From positions 5,084,001-5,148,000 of the forward strand of contig NZ_CP087203.1 in the NCBI RefSeq assembly GCF_026016325.1: a stretch of DNA of 64,000 nt, given 5' to 3'. The notes under the pieces are model-generated. The model made no database searches and was not told where the DNA came from. It saw only the letters and a list, made by a program, of their open reading frames with translations. Made by a program: the position numbers and the translations under genes. Shown here one piece after another: positions 50,856-59,532 of this stretch (its first letter is position 1; each line of letters opens with the position of its first letter). The stretch is from Pseudomonas sp. B21-056. GTDB taxonomy: Bacteria; Pseudomonadota; Gammaproteobacteria; Pseudomonadales; Pseudomonadaceae.

Positions 50856-53270
50856 TTATTCCGGCAGCTTGTACGCAATCACATAGTCACCCTGCTTCGT
50901 CCCCAGTGAACCATGACCACCCGCAACGACCAGCACGTATTGCTTGCCGTCCTTGCCGGTGTAGGTCATCGGCGTGGTCTGGGCGCCAGCGGGCAGGCGG
51001 CCTTCCCACAGTTGCTTGCCGTTTTTCACGTCATAGGCACGCAGGTACTGGTCGAGGGTGCCACTCAGGAACGCCACGCCACCGGCGGTGGTGAACGTGC
51101 CGCCCAGGCTCGGTACGCCCATGCTCAGTGGGATCGGAACCGGCGAGCTGTCGCGCACGGTGCCGTTCTTGTGTTTCCACAGGGTCTTGTTGTTGGTCAG
51201 GTCGACCGCGGCCACGTAACCCCAGGCAGGCGCCTGGCAAGGCAGGCCCATTGGCGAGAGCAGCGCTTCGAGGATCACGCCATACGGCGCGCCCTTGTTC
51301 GGCTGTACGCCTTCGGTTTCGCTCTTGCGGCCCGGGCCACCGGCCACTTCGGCCGCCGGTACCAGCTTGGACTTGAACGCCATGTAGCTCGGGTTGACGA
51401 AGGCGATCTGGCGCACCGGGTCAACCGAGATACCGCCCCAGTCGAACACGCCAAAGTTACCCGGATAAACGATCGAACCCTGCAACGATGGCGGCGTGTA
51501 CATGCCGTCATAACGCAGCGACTTGAAGTCGATCCGGCAGAGCATCTGGTCGAACGGGGTCACGCCCCACATGTCGCGTTCCTTGAGGACCGGCGGCACG
51601 AAGTTCAGGTCGGACATCGGCTGGGTCGGCGAGGTATGGTCGCCTTCCACCGCGCCTTGCGGCACCGGGATCTCCTTGATCGGGATAATCGGCTGGCCGT
51701 TGCTGCGATCCAGCACGTAGATGCTGCCCTGCTTGGTCGAGGCCAGTACGGCCGGTTTCACGCCATCGGTGGTCTTCATGTCCATCAGGGTCGGTTGACC
51801 GCCGACGTCCATGTCCCACAGGTCGTGGTGGGTAAACTGGAAGTACCAGCGCACCTTGCCGGTGGCGATGTCCAGCGCAGTCAGGCCAGCGGAGTATTTT
51901 TCCGACTCCGGGGTACGCATCCCGCCGAACTGGTCAGGGGTCTGGTTGCCCATCGGCAGGTAGAGCATGCCGAGTTTTTCATCGACGCTGAACATGGACC
52001 ACATGTTCGGCGAGTTGCGGGTGTAGGTCTGGCCTTCGGCAATCGGCGTGGTGTCGTCCGGCTTGCCGCTGTCCCAGTTCCACACCAGCTGGCCGGTGTG
52101 CACGTCATAGGCACGGATCACGCCGCTGGGCTCGTCGGTGGAAACGTTGTCGGTGACGTGGCCGCCGATCACCACCAGGTTCTGGGTGACGGCCGGAGGC
52201 GACGTGGAGTAGTAACCACCGGCCGTGAAGCCACCGATGTTGGCGCTCAGGTCGACCTGGCCTTTGTCACCGAAGTCTTCACACATCTTGCCGGTGTCGG
52301 CATCGAGGGCGATCAGGCGGGTGTCGGCGGTCGGCAGGAAGATCCGACGTGGGCACACGGTGCTGGCCGGCGTGGTGCTGGCGGCGCCGGTAGGGCTTTG
52401 CTCGGCAGAGGCGTACACGGCGTCATCGTGATAGGTCACGCCACGGCAGGTCATGTGCGCCCAACCCTTGAAGTTTTCCGCCTTCTGCGTGGAAAGCTTC
52501 GGATCGAAACGCCAGATTTCCTTGCCGGTTTCCGGCTCCAGGGCAATCACCTGGCTGTGGGGCGTGCACACGTAGAGCATGCCGTTGACCTTCAGCGGGG
52601 TGTTCTCGGCGGTGGTCTCACCCGGGTCGTTCGGTCCCGGCAGGTCGCCGGTGCGATAGGTCCAGGCCGGCACCAGTTTGCTGACGTTCTGCGGGGTGAT
52701 CTGCGCCAGCGGCGAATAACGGTCGCCATGGGCGCTACGGCCGTAGGAGTTCCAGTCGCCATCAGGCATTGCCGGTGCGGGGTTGGTCATGCCGGATACG
52801 CTGTCGCGGTCCAGTTGGCCCTTGATTTCACCGGGGTTGGTGAACTGGCTGGCGAGCGCGACGACACCGGCGATGACCACGGCGGCGCCCAGTGCGCGGG
52901 TACCCATCGGTGACGCGTCGGCGGTCAACAGCGGACGGCGGAACCAGGGCAACAACATAACGATGCCCAAGGCGAACAGCATCGCCAAGCGTGGCACCAG
53001 TTGCCACCAGTCCAGGCCCACTTCCCACAACGCCCAAACCGTACTGGCGAACAGCACCAGCGCGTACAGGCCCAGGGCCGCGCGACGGGCCATGATCAGT
53101 AGCACGCCGGTCAATGCCAGGCCGATACCGGCCAGCAGGTAATACCACGAACCGCCAAGCGTGCTCAGCTTGACCCCGCCGGCCAACAGGGCCAAGCCCA
53201 TCAACAGAAGCAGAATGCCGAGCAGGCTCGGTAGCAGACGGCCTCGATTCAAAGCACCTTCAGTGCTCAT
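50856..53270 (-). CDS. gcd: membrane-bound PQQ-dependent glucose dehydrogenase
   Basis: 804-aa quinoprotein that oxidises glucose to gluconolactone in the periplasm and passes electrons to ubiquinone; length equals the family norm. N-terminal five membrane helices (about 15-145, LLPSLLGILLLLMGLALLAG first), then an eight-bladed propeller with DWNSYGRSAHGDRYSPLAQITPQN, CRGVTYHDD, PRRIFLPTADTRLIALDADTG, WDMDVGGQPTLMD, WGGISVDP and PMTYTGKDGKQYVLVVAGGHG. No PQQ biosynthesis genes are in the window. Single gene. Confidence 0.96.
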   Translation of the reverse strand: MSTEGALNRGRLLPSLLGILLLLMGLALLAGGVKLSTLGGSWYYLLAGIGLALTGVLLIMARRAALGLYALVLFASTVWALWEVGLDWWQLVPRLAMLFALGIVMLLPWFRRPLLTADASPMGTRALGAAVVIAGVVALASQFTNPGEIKGQLDRDSVSGMTNPAPAMPDGDWNSYGRSAHGDRYSPLAQITPQNVSKLVPAWTYRTGDLPGPNDPGETTAENTPLKVNGMLYVCTPHSQVIALEPETGKEIWRFDPKLSTQKAENFKGWAHMTCRGVTYHDDAVYASAEQSPTGAASTTPASTVCPRRIFLPTADTRLIALDADTGKMCEDFGDKGQVDLSANIGGFTAGGYYSTSPPAVTQNLVVIGGHVTDNVSTDEPSGVIRAYDVHTGQLVWNWDSGKPDDTTPIAEGQTYTRNSPNMWSMFSVDEKLGMLYLPMGNQTPDQFGGMRTPESEKYSAGLTALDIATGKVRWYFQFTHHDLWDMDVGGQPTLMDMKTTDGVKPAVLASTKQGSIYVLDRSNGQPIIPIKEIPVPQGAVEGDHTSPTQPMSDLNFVPPVLKERDMWGVTPFDQMLCRIDFKSLRYDGMYTPPSLQGSIVYPGNFGVFDWGGISVDPVRQIAFVNPSYMAFKSKLVPAAEVAGGPGRKSETEGVQPNKGAPYGVILEALLSPMGLPCQAPAWGYVAAVDLTNNKTLWKHKNGTVRDSSPVPIPLSMGVPSLGGTFTTAGGVAFLSGTLDQYLRAYDVKNGKQLWEGRLPAGAQTTPMTYTGKDGKQYVLVVAGGHGSLGTKQGDYVIAYKLPE

Positions 53271-53686
53271 AGTGTGATTCTCCGTGATATTTAAGGAGTC
53301 CCGCGCAAGCAGTCACTGTAGATGACGATCCTGTGCGGGCATGGTTCAGTAAAAAGCTGATCAGTAGTGGCAGACCCTTGTGGGAGCGAGCCTGCTCGCG
53401 ATAGCGGTGGGTCAGCCAACATGCATGTTGAATGTGAAGCCGCCTTCGCGAGCAGGCTCGCTCCCACATAAGGCTTCAGCGCAAGACAGCGCTATCTTTC
53501 AAAATTCTGATATGTCAGAAGAAACGTTTCAGCAAACGGCGCAAGAATAATGTTCCGCTACCGATAGAGAAAGCGCTTTTACCGACATGAATCTTTTCCA
53601 ATCCGGTAACAGTGTTGCCACTAGACTTCCAACCCATGGGCACCTCGGCTAAGGTGCGCGCCTATTCCCTTCACGCACATACCTCC
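53271..53686. other. intergenic region upstream of gcd and the VF530 gene
   Basis: 416 bases without a gene. It holds the divergent promoters of gcd and the VF530 gene and the REP doublet at 53379. The stretch 53500-53640 is AT-richer; no RNA gene or strong operator is recognisable. Confidence 0.5.
53379..53468. repeat. REP doublet, family A
   Basis: Inverted GTGGGAGCGAGCCTGCTCGC units separated by about 45 bases, upstream of gcd. Confidence 0.9.
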
Positions 53687-53917
53687 ATGACCGAACAGCA
53701 CAACAACCCCCTGCACGGCGTGACGCTGGAGCAGATCCTCAACGCCCTGGTGCAACACTACGAATGGTCGGGCCTGGCCGAGCGCATCGATATTCGTTGC
53801 TTCAAGAGCGACCCGAGCATCAAGTCGAGCCTGACCTTCCTGCGCAAGACGCCGTGGGCGCGGGAGAAAGTCGAGCGGTTGTACATCAAGCTGATGCGTA
53901 CCAAGCGGCCGGTCTGA
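53687..53917 (+). CDS. VF530 family small DNA-binding-like protein (DUF2132)
   Basis: 76-aa protein with the family pattern [28 protein letters not shown]...[31 protein letters not shown]. The structure of the Vibrio fischeri founder suggested nucleic-acid binding; function not established. The start at [11 protein letters not shown] is at the family's usual place; the upstream frame is non-coding. Four bases separate its stop from the next gene. Confidence 0.88.
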   Translation: MTEQHNNPLHGVTLEQILNALVQHYEWSGLAERIDIRCFKSDPSIKSSLTFLRKTPWAREKVERLYIKLMRTKRPV

Positions 53918-53920
53918 AGC

Positions 53921-54553
53921 ATGAACATTCGACAGCGCTTCGTGTCGGTGGCGGCGCTGCTGGGTTGGGTGGGGCTGGGCATCCAGCTATATCTGATTCT
54001 GCTGGGGCGTTGGGAACTGGGCGCGAGCCTGCTGGGCGGCCTGGTGAATGTCTTCAGTTTCTTCACGGTGCTGACCAACACCCTGGTGGCCGTGGTGTTG
54101 ACCTGCGAAGTGACCCGGCGCCAATCGGCCGTCCGGCGCTGGTTCCTGCGGCCCGCGGTCAGCAGCGGTATCGCCGTGAGCATCGCCCTGGTCGGCCTGG
54201 CCTATAACCTGCTGCTGCGCCATCTCTGGCAACCCGAAGGCTGGCAGTTCGTGGCCGACGAGTTATTGCACGACGTGATGCCGCTGCTGTTCATCGCCTA
54301 TTGGTGGTGGTGCGTGCCCAAAGGCACCCTGCGCCTGTGGCACATCGGGCTGTGGGTGATTTACCCCGTGGTGTATTTCGCCCATATCCTGCTGCGCGGG
54401 AGTTTCCTCGGGGCGTACCCTTACCCTTTCATTGACGTGGCGAGCCTGGGTTATCCACAGGTGTTCATCAATGCCGGGGGGATATTGCTGGGGTTTATCG
54501 GGATTGCGCTGGGGGTGGTGGGGTTGGATCGGTGGGCGGGGCGACGGCATTAG
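53921..54553 (+). CDS. Pr6Pr family integral membrane protein
   Basis: 210-aa protein with six predicted helices (13-33, 43-65, 83-103, 115-135, 146-165, 183-203). Typical pieces are the FFTVLTNTLVAVVL of helix 2, HDVMPLLFIAYWWWCVPKGTL, WVIYPVVYFAHILLRGSFLGAYPYPFIDVASLGYPQVFIN. The family is uncharacterised. Cotranscribed with the VF530 gene (3-base gap). Confidence 0.85.
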   Translation: MNIRQRFVSVAALLGWVGLGIQLYLILLGRWELGASLLGGLVNVFSFFTVLTNTLVAVVLTCEVTRRQSAVRRWFLRPAVSSGIAVSIALVGLAYNLLLRHLWQPEGWQFVADELLHDVMPLLFIAYWWWCVPKGTLRLWHIGLWVIYPVVYFAHILLRGSFLGAYPYPFIDVASLGYPQVFINAGGILLGFIGIALGVVGLDRWAGRRH

Positions 54554-54568
54554 AAGACTGCTACTGCC

Positions 54569-54703
54569 CCTGTGGCGAGGGGATTTATCCCCGCTGGGCT
54601 GCATAGCAGCCCCAAGATCAGGCGACTCGGTGAGTCAGGCAGTTTGAATTCACAGTGATGGGGCTGCTGTGCAGCCCAGCGGGGATAAATCCCCTCGCCA
54701 CAG
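54569..54703. repeat. REP-like inverted pair, family B
   Basis: Inverted TGTGGCGAGGGGATTTATCC units, between convergent Pr6Pr and DUF1289 genes. Confidence 0.85.
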
Positions 54704-54714
54704 AGGATTTGTAC

Positions 54715-54924
54715 TTAAGGCTTGCCCGACAGCATCCACACCAACCCACCGGCCTTCGCCCGCTCATGACACAACGCCAACACACTGCGTCGCTCATCGT
54801 TGTCCATGCTGCGCCAACGGGTAATCTCGGAAACGGTGCGCTGGCAGCCGGTGCAGACATCGTCATCGTCCAGCGAGCAAATATTCACGCAGGGCGAAGG
54901 CACCGGGCGTTCGGCGGTGCTCAT
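54715..54924 (-). CDS. DUF1289 domain protein
   Basis: 69-aa protein with the four-cysteine pattern [21 protein letters not shown] and the helix [20 protein letters not shown] of DUF1289, probably a small metal-binding protein. The start overlaps the carbonic-anhydrase-like gene stop by 4 bases, so it belongs to the NudL-type/gamma-CA/DUF1289 unit. Confidence 0.9.
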   Translation of the reverse strand: MSTAERPVPSPCVNICSLDDDDVCTGCQRTVSEITRWRSMDNDERRSVLALCHERAKAGGLVWMLSGKP

Positions 54925-55445
54925 GATTCCTGCTCGGCCAGGTCGCGGGCGTAGCGCTGCGCGTTGTGGACATAATGCGCCGCACTGGCCTCGAGCATCT
55001 TCTTCTGGGCCTCGGTCAATTCCCGCACGACCTTGCCGGGTGAGCCCATCACCAGCGAACCGTCGGGGATTTCCTTGTTTTCGCCAATCAGTGCGTTGGC
55101 GCCGATGATGCAGTTCTTGCCGATCTTCGCGCCGTTGAGAATCACCGCATTGATGCCGATAAGGCTGTAGTCCCCTACCGTGCAGCCGTGGAGCATGGCG
55201 TTATGACCAATGGTCACGCCGGTGCCGATGGTCAGCGGAAAGCCCATGTCGGTGTGCATCACCGTGCCGTCCTGCACGTTGCTGTCCTTGCCGATCAGGA
55301 TCAACTCGTTATCGCCGCGCAACACGGCGTTGAACCAGACACTGGCGCCCTCTTCGAGGCGGACCTTGCCCACCAGCGTGGCATTCGGCGCGACCCAGCT
55401 CTGTGGGTGGGTGTCGACACGGGCATCGCCCAGGCGGTATTTCAT
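54921..55445 (-). CDS. gamma-class carbonic anhydrase family protein
   Basis: 174-aa left-handed beta-helix protein. Hexapeptide repeats run through about 15-140 ([44 protein letters not shown]), and three conserved His ligands are present in [20 protein letters not shown]. Members bind zinc or iron; many bacterial ones (YrdA/CaiE-like) show weak or no anhydrase activity. The start [10 protein letters not shown] is at the family position; upstream in-frame sequence is the end of the NUDIX gene region in another frame. Confidence 0.9.
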   Translation of the reverse strand: MKYRLGDARVDTHPQSWVAPNATLVGKVRLEEGASVWFNAVLRGDNELILIGKDSNVQDGTVMHTDMGFPLTIGTGVTIGHNAMLHGCTVGDYSLIGINAVILNGAKIGKNCIIGANALIGENKEIPDGSLVMGSPGKVVRELTEAQKKMLEASAAHYVHNAQRYARDLAEQES

Positions 55446-55459
55446 GAAAATCCTCGGGC

Positions 55460-56059
55460 TCAAGTATTGATGAAGCTTCTGGGTGGTTTGTGCAGGTCGA
55501 TGCCGGCGTCGAACAGCAGGTTCACCAGCTCGACGATCATGATCGCCGTCAGGCCCCAGATCTTGTACTCGCCAAAACGGTAGCTGGGCACGTACCAACT
55601 GCAGCCCTGATAGTCGATGCGATGGGTGTGTTCGCGGGGATCCCTGCGGAAAAACTCCAGCGGTACGTTGAACACCGCGGCGATCTCGGCATCGTTGGCC
55701 TGGTACTCGACGAAATCCGGAATCACTCCGACATAAGGCGTGACCTTGATGCCATGCAACGAAATCAACGGGCTGAGGGGGCCGATCACTTCCACCAGGC
55801 CGGGGGACAGGCCGATTTCTTCCTCGGCTTCGCGCAGGGCGGTGAAGATCAGGTCCGGGTCCTCCGGGTCGCGTCGTCCACCGGGGAAGGCCACTTCGCC
55901 GCCATGGGTCGAAAGCCCGCTGGCACGCAAGGTCAGCACCAGTTCCGGTTCGTCACTGCGGGTGATCGGCACCAGCACCGCGGCTTCAGGGAAACGTCGG
56001 TCGGCCTGCAGATCACGCGGGGTATGGGTGCTCACTCGATGCAGTAGCTCGTCCAGCAT
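55460..56059 (-). CDS. CoA pyrophosphatase-type NUDIX hydrolase (NudL/YeaB family)
   Basis: 199-aa NUDIX enzyme with the CoA-specific extended signature: [40 protein letters not shown] and [16 protein letters not shown]. These enzymes split CoA and derivatives to phosphopantetheine and ADP. The start at [11 protein letters not shown] is chosen by resemblance; an in-frame ATG seven codons earlier (56080) also has a ribosome-binding site. First gene of a three-gene unit. Confidence 0.88.
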   Translation of the reverse strand: MLDELLHRVSTHTPRDLQADRRFPEAAVLVPITRSDEPELVLTLRASGLSTHGGEVAFPGGRRDPEDPDLIFTALREAEEEIGLSPGLVEVIGPLSPLISLHGIKVTPYVGVIPDFVEYQANDAEIAAVFNVPLEFFRRDPREHTHRIDYQGCSWYVPSYRFGEYKIWGLTAIMIVELVNLLFDAGIDLHKPPRSFINT

Positions 56060-56204
56060 GAGACTTCTCGATTCATTCACTACCTTGCATCATGCACCAA
56101 TCGTTCAAGCGGCCCAACCCCCGCACCGCGTCGTGTCGCGAAACGACAACTTGCCGACCCTGGCCGCGCACGCCAAGATAGGCGCAGTATTCAGGAACCC
56201 AAGC

Positions 56205-56756
56205 ATGAAATTCTGCAGCCAGTGCGGTAACCCGGTGACCCAGCGCATACCCGAAGGCGACTCACGCCTGCGCTTTGTCTGCGACACCTGCCACACCATC
56301 CATTACCAGAACCCTAACATCGTGGCCGGGTGCGTACCGACCTGGGGCAGCAAAGTCCTGCTGTGCCGCCGCGCCATCGAACCGCGACGCGGCTACTGGA
56401 CGCTGCCGGCGGGTTTCATGGAAAACGGTGAAACCGTCGCCCAGGCCGCCGAGCGCGAAACCGCCGAGGAAGCCTGCGCCCGGGTGCGAAATTTACGCAT
56501 CTATACGTTGATCGACGTACCGCACATCAGCCAGGTCCATGTATTCTTCCGCGCCGAGCTGGTGGATGAAGATTTCGCCGCCGGGCCCGAAAGCCTGGAA
56601 GTGCAACTGTTCGAAGAAGCGGACATTCCCTGGGACGAACTGGCTTTTCGCACAGTGGGTCGGACCCTGGAATACTTCTATGCTGACCGCCGAACCGAGC
56701 AGTACCCGGTGCGATCCGAATCGATCCCACCGCTGGCTCAGCCTGCCAACACCTGA
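56205..56756 (+). CDS. zinc-ribbon NUDIX hydrolase
   Basis: 183-aa protein: N-terminal four-cysteine ribbon (C4-x2-C7, C26-x2-C29) followed by a NUDIX domain with LPAGFMENGETVAQAAERET and AEEACARV (catalytic helix R-E-T-A-E-E-A). NudC-like NADH pyrophosphatases share the ribbon, but this shorter form is a distinct family of unknown substrate. AGGAA precedes the start. Divergent from the NudL-type unit. Confidence 0.88.
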   Translation: MKFCSQCGNPVTQRIPEGDSRLRFVCDTCHTIHYQNPNIVAGCVPTWGSKVLLCRRAIEPRRGYWTLPAGFMENGETVAQAAERETAEEACARVRNLRIYTLIDVPHISQVHVFFRAELVDEDFAAGPESLEVQLFEEADIPWDELAFRTVGRTLEYFYADRRTEQYPVRSESIPPLAQPANT

Positions 56757-56797
56757 AAAAACCTTATCGTCACGACACCTCTAGGGATACCGTTTCA

Positions 56798-57304
56798 ATG
56801 CGCTGGTTGCTTGTGCTGTTCTGCTTGTCGTTCGCTGCTGTGTCCCAGGCTTCCGCGGTGGGAGTCTACGACGGCAAGCCCATCGAAAAAGTGCTGGTGC
56901 TCAAGTCCGCCCATCAATTGCAATTGATCAACGACGGCAAACCACTCAAGACCTACCGTATCTCCCTGGGCAAGGGCGCCAAGAAAGGCCCCAAGCTGAT
57001 CGAGGGCGACAAGCGCACCCCTGAGGGTTTCTACTGGATCGACTGGCGCAAGGTCAGCGACCGTTTCAACCTGTCGATGCACATTTCCTACCCCAACATC
57101 AGCGACGCCGCCCGCGCCCGACGTGAAGGCGTGGAGCCGGGGGGCATGATCATGATCCACGGCACGCCGGATTCCGAGGAAAACCCTGAACAGCTGTTCC
57201 ACACCCTGGACTGGACCGATGGCTGCATTGCCATGCGCAATGTGGACATGCGTGAAGTCTGGAACCTGGTGCCGGACGGCACGCTGATCGAGATTCGGCC
57301 GTAG
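56798..57304 (+). CDS. L,D-transpeptidase family protein (YafK/ErfK type)
   Basis: 168-aa periplasmic protein with a signal peptide (MRWLLVLFCLSFAAVSQASA). YkuD-fold signature with H121 in MIMIHGTPD and catalytic C143 in DWTDGCIAMRN. The usual S-H-G-C-x-R-(M/L) reads T-D-G-C-I-A-M, as in the YafK/DpaA branch, where the E. coli enzyme acts on peptidoglycan crosslinks to lipoprotein rather than forming 3-3 links. Whether this one ligates or cleaves cannot be told. Single gene. Confidence 0.85.
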   Translation: MRWLLVLFCLSFAAVSQASAVGVYDGKPIEKVLVLKSAHQLQLINDGKPLKTYRISLGKGAKKGPKLIEGDKRTPEGFYWIDWRKVSDRFNLSMHISYPNISDAARARREGVEPGGMIMIHGTPDSEENPEQLFHTLDWTDGCIAMRNVDMREVWNLVPDGTLIEIRP

Positions 57305-57318
57305 CGACCACTGCGGTC

Positions 57319-57468
57319 CTGTGGCGAGGGGATTCAGCGAAACGTCGCACCGCCCCGCTGGGCTGCGCAGCGGCCCCAAAACAATCAACTCAATCTGCCT
57401 GATGCACCGGGTAGTCTGGCTTTAGGGCCGCTTCGCGCCCCAGCGGGGATAAATCCCCTCGCCACAGG
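57319..57468. repeat. REP-like inverted pair, family B (GTGCGACG variant)
   Basis: Inverted family-B units. The left copy carries the AGCGAAACGTCGCACCGCCC segment also present at 12767 and 58149. Confidence 0.85.
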
Positions 57469-57489
57469 GGGGTCCACATATCTGTGCCC

Positions 57490-57518
57490 CCCTGTGGGAG
57501 CGAGCCTGCTCGCGATGG
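57490..57518. repeat. single REP, family A
   Basis: CTGTGGGAGCGAGCCTGCTC then GCGATGGCG; no inverted partner nearby. Confidence 0.85.
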
Positions 57519-57535
57519 CGCCAGCACTTACACCA

Positions 57536-57880
57536 TCAAGCCCGAAGCTCCACCCGATCCAGCGCCTTGTCCGCCAACAGCGCACCCAACTCAATCATCT
57601 GCGCCACCCCCAGCGCCACATGCCGCCGCGAGCCGTCGAGGTCGAAGGCCAGGTCGCTGAGCATGGCATTGGCCGAGGCCAGGGTTTCGCTGAGGTTGGC
57701 TAGCAGGACTTCGGTGTCGACAGCATCGGTCACGGTGAACAACTGTAGAGAGGGCTTAGGTTCTGACGGGGTGTGCTCGGGTTTGAGGTAATGGTCCAGC
57801 GCACGATCAGCGGCTTCTTGCAGCTTTTCGGGGGCGTAGTCGCCGTAGGGGAAATTGGATGCGGGTTTGTCATTTTTCAA
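57536..57880 (-). CDS. DUF6124 family protein (TTG start)
   Basis: 114-aa soluble protein of a Pseudomonas-typical family: PEKLQEAADRALDHYLKPEH, then FTVTDAVDTEVLLANLSETLASANAMLSDLA and a C-terminal HVALGVAQMIELGALLADKALD. Function unknown. The start is taken as TTG at 57880 (then KNDKPASNF), because AAGGAG lies exactly seven bases upstream; the next in-frame ATG, at 57916, has no such site. A 68-bp sequence repeated before another gene pair begins 110 bases upstream. Confidence 0.75.
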   Translation of the reverse strand: MKNDKPASNFPYGDYAPEKLQEAADRALDHYLKPEHTPSEPKPSLQLFTVTDAVDTEVLLANLSETLASANAMLSDLAFDLDGSRRHVALGVAQMIELGALLADKALDRVELRA

Positions 57881-57989
57881 AGGGGAAACTCCTTGAATTA
57901 ATGGAGCCCAGGACAAATCGTCCGGGCCTGTGCCCTGTGATTTTTCGGACGGTCAAACCCGATCGCTGAATTGGCAGCGACACCCACAG

Positions 57990-58057
57990 GCTAGAGCCAC
58001 CGCTTCCGAGGGACAACCTTAAAAGCTTGTCGGAAACTTCGGTGCGTCTGACAGACC
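57990..58057. repeat. 68-bp direct repeat, copy 1 (leader of DUF6124 gene)
   Basis: GCTAGAGCCACCGCTTCCGA... to ...GTGCGTCTGACAGACC, identical over 68 bases to 59098-59165. Located 110 bases upstream of the DUF6124 start, in the same orientation as copy 2 relative to its own gene. Confidence 0.9.
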
Positions 58058-58084
58058 ATGCGATGCATCGTTGATGTTTCGCAC

Positions 58085-58121
58085 AATAAAAAACCGGCCT
58101 CAGCCTAATGCCAGTCAGTTA
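58085..58121 (-). terminator. left arm of a 37-bp inverted repeat around a REP pair (split terminator)
   Basis: AATAAAAAACCGGCCTCAGC then CTAATGCCAGTCAGTTA; its near-complement lies at 58318-58354. On the minus strand the arm ends in TTTTTT, so the pair could terminate the 58367-58964 transcript with the REP doublet as loop. Confidence 0.55.
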
Positions 58122-58148
58122 AGAGAAATAAGAGCTGTACATAACACT

Positions 58149-58297
58149 TGTGGCGAGGGGATTTATCCCCGCTGGGCTGCGAAGCGGCCCTAAATCTTGA
58201 TATCTCGGTGCATCAGGCAGATTGGGTTGACTGTTCTGGGGCTGCTGTGCAGCCCAGCGGGGCGGTGCGACGTTTCGATAAATCCCCTCGCCACAGG
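58149..58297. repeat. REP-like inverted pair, family B (GTGCGACG variant)
   Basis: Inverted TGTGGCGAGGGGATTTATCC units; the right copy has GGCGGTGCGACGTTTCGATA. It is enclosed by the 37-bp inverted repeat. Confidence 0.85.
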
Positions 58298-58317
58298 TCT
58301 GTGCGCTGGCCGCTGTG

Positions 58318-58354
58318 TAACTGACTGGCATTAGGCCTCAGCCAGTTTTTTATT
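58318..58354 (-). terminator. right arm of the 37-bp inverted repeat
   Basis: TAACTGACTGGCATTAGGCC then TCAGCCAGTTTTTTATT; 18 bases pair perfectly with the left arm and most of the remainder pairs too. On the plus strand it ends in a T-run, so the structure can work in both directions. Confidence 0.55.
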
Positions 58355-58366
58355 GGACATCAGGGT

Positions 58367-58819
58367 TCAAACAAGGCCCGCGCGCTGTTCAGCCTCGTAG
58401 TGTCGGGTCTGAAAGGGCATGAGGGTCTGAACCTTCAAACCAAGCCCTTCACTCAACCCCCAGGAGAAGGCGAGTTCATCACGGCGTTTGCGAAGTGAAA
58501 CAGCAGCCTGGGAAGTCACTTCCTGCTTAGGGACCAACCGCCAGAACAATTCAAGCGCCTTGAAGACTTCCGACACCCGGCTGTCCGTTACACACGAAAA
58601 ACGGGTGAACCGTTCGAGCAGGTAGCCTGCGCGACGAACTTCGATCTCATCAGAATGTTGGCTCAGAAAGGCCCGGGCTGCACTCATCAAGTCTGAATGG
58701 GAATACCAGACCGCTTTGGCTGCACTTTCGAGCGCAGCGTCATTTGCGTGACTCAACGGGCTTTTGACCAATGTGTCCAAAGCGGATGAGAGGACGTGGC
58801 AGTTAGCGGGCTTCGTCAT
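58367..58819 (-). CDS. hypothetical protein, unrecognised
   Basis: 150-aa soluble, mostly helical protein (MTKPANCHVLSSALDTLVKS...). No signal peptide, membrane segment or motif that I can name. GGAG nine bases before the ATG supports the start, which lies 17 bases inside the end of the upstream small gene, so the two are cotranslated. Codon use is slightly less biased than in housekeeping genes. It is followed by a possible split terminator. Together with the upstream gene it might form a toxin/antitoxin-like or regulator pair, but nothing in the sequence proves that. Confidence 0.6.
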   Translation of the reverse strand: MTKPANCHVLSSALDTLVKSPLSHANDAALESAAKAVWYSHSDLMSAARAFLSQHSDEIEVRRAGYLLERFTRFSCVTDSRVSEVFKALELFWRLVPKQEVTSQAAVSLRKRRDELAFSWGLSEGLGLKVQTLMPFQTRHYEAEQRAGLV

Positions 58820-58964
58820 CGGTGCTCTCCAAGTAGTCTTGCAAAATATGGGTTAAAGCAGAGATTGGAGGCTCTTTGTTGCCGGACTTGAACATTGAAA
58901 CCAAAGCCTGTCCCAGTGCGGTTTTCGTGTTAAGACGGGGGGTGACCATGTCCGGCAATTCCAT
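58803..58964 (-). CDS. small hypothetical protein, unrecognised
   Basis: 53-aa protein beginning MELPDMVTPRLNTKTALGQA and ending ALTHILQDYLESTDDEAR. The start at 58964 has GAGG with a five-base gap; an in-frame ATG at 59045 would give 80 aa but has a poor site. The 68-bp repeat (59098-59165) lies 134 bases upstream, similar to its distance from the DUF6124 start, which supports the shorter form and a shared promoter or leader. No domain recognised. Confidence 0.5.
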   Translation of the reverse strand: MELPDMVTPRLNTKTALGQALVSMFKSGNKEPPISALTHILQDYLESTDDEAR

Positions 58965-59097
58965 ATTGACCTCAGATGCTGATGTTGCTCCTCGGGACGC
59001 GAAGCTGCCGCTCGCTCTTTGCCAATGGCTGGTGAGTGATTGCATACGTCCGGGAGAAAAGGGGCTCTCATGTCCGGGGGAACCGTGAGTTCTGGAA

Positions 59098-59165
59098 GCT
59101 AGAGCCACCGCTTCCGAGGGACAACCTTAAAAGCTTGTCGGAAACTTCGGTGCGTCTGACAGACC
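59098..59165. repeat. 68-bp direct repeat, copy 2 (leader of the small gene pair)
   Basis: Exact copy of 57990-58057. The flanks differ on both sides, so the repeated block itself is the conserved unit. Confidence 0.9.
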
Positions 59166-59532
59166 CTGCGCCGGATCGTGGAGTGGGATGTCAGGATTGG
59201 TGTGTATCCGTTCTTCGGCAACGGCTACTTATGGTTTCGGCCTTACACCCATCCTTTTCAAGGTCTTTTCGTTTTAGCAGCCTGGACAACCGAAAAACCT
59301 GTGCGCATCCCCCTAACCTCCCTCACTGGAGCAGCTTGTTACAAGATTGGATCCTAAAACTCAGTTCTCGGTCCCACCGTTATCTATCCTCAGAATTCAC
59401 GCGGTGAACCGAGGTGCGCCCCGGCGGCGTCCTCCTCCCGCAATCGGTTAGTTAAACCTGTCACGTCGAAGAATAGGCAGTCATGACGTATGTGATTCGA
59501 CTGGCTCCTCGCTCCAGCTAAGGCATCGAATC
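59166..59532. other. non-coding upstream region of the ADP-ribosyltransferase gene
   Basis: 367 bases with no supported gene; it must hold the promoter of the toxin-like gene and part of that of the divergent small genes. Composition is less GC-rich than flanking genes. The ribosome-binding region before the ATG (AAGGCATCGAATC) contains AAGG nine bases upstream. Confidence 0.5.

Noticed and set aside
59036..59407. 123-codon plus-strand frame between the small gene pair and the ART gene
   Set aside because: No ribosome-binding site, runs through the 68-bp repeat, unusual Ser/Arg/Leu composition and no domain; overlaps the start region of the minus-strand small gene.
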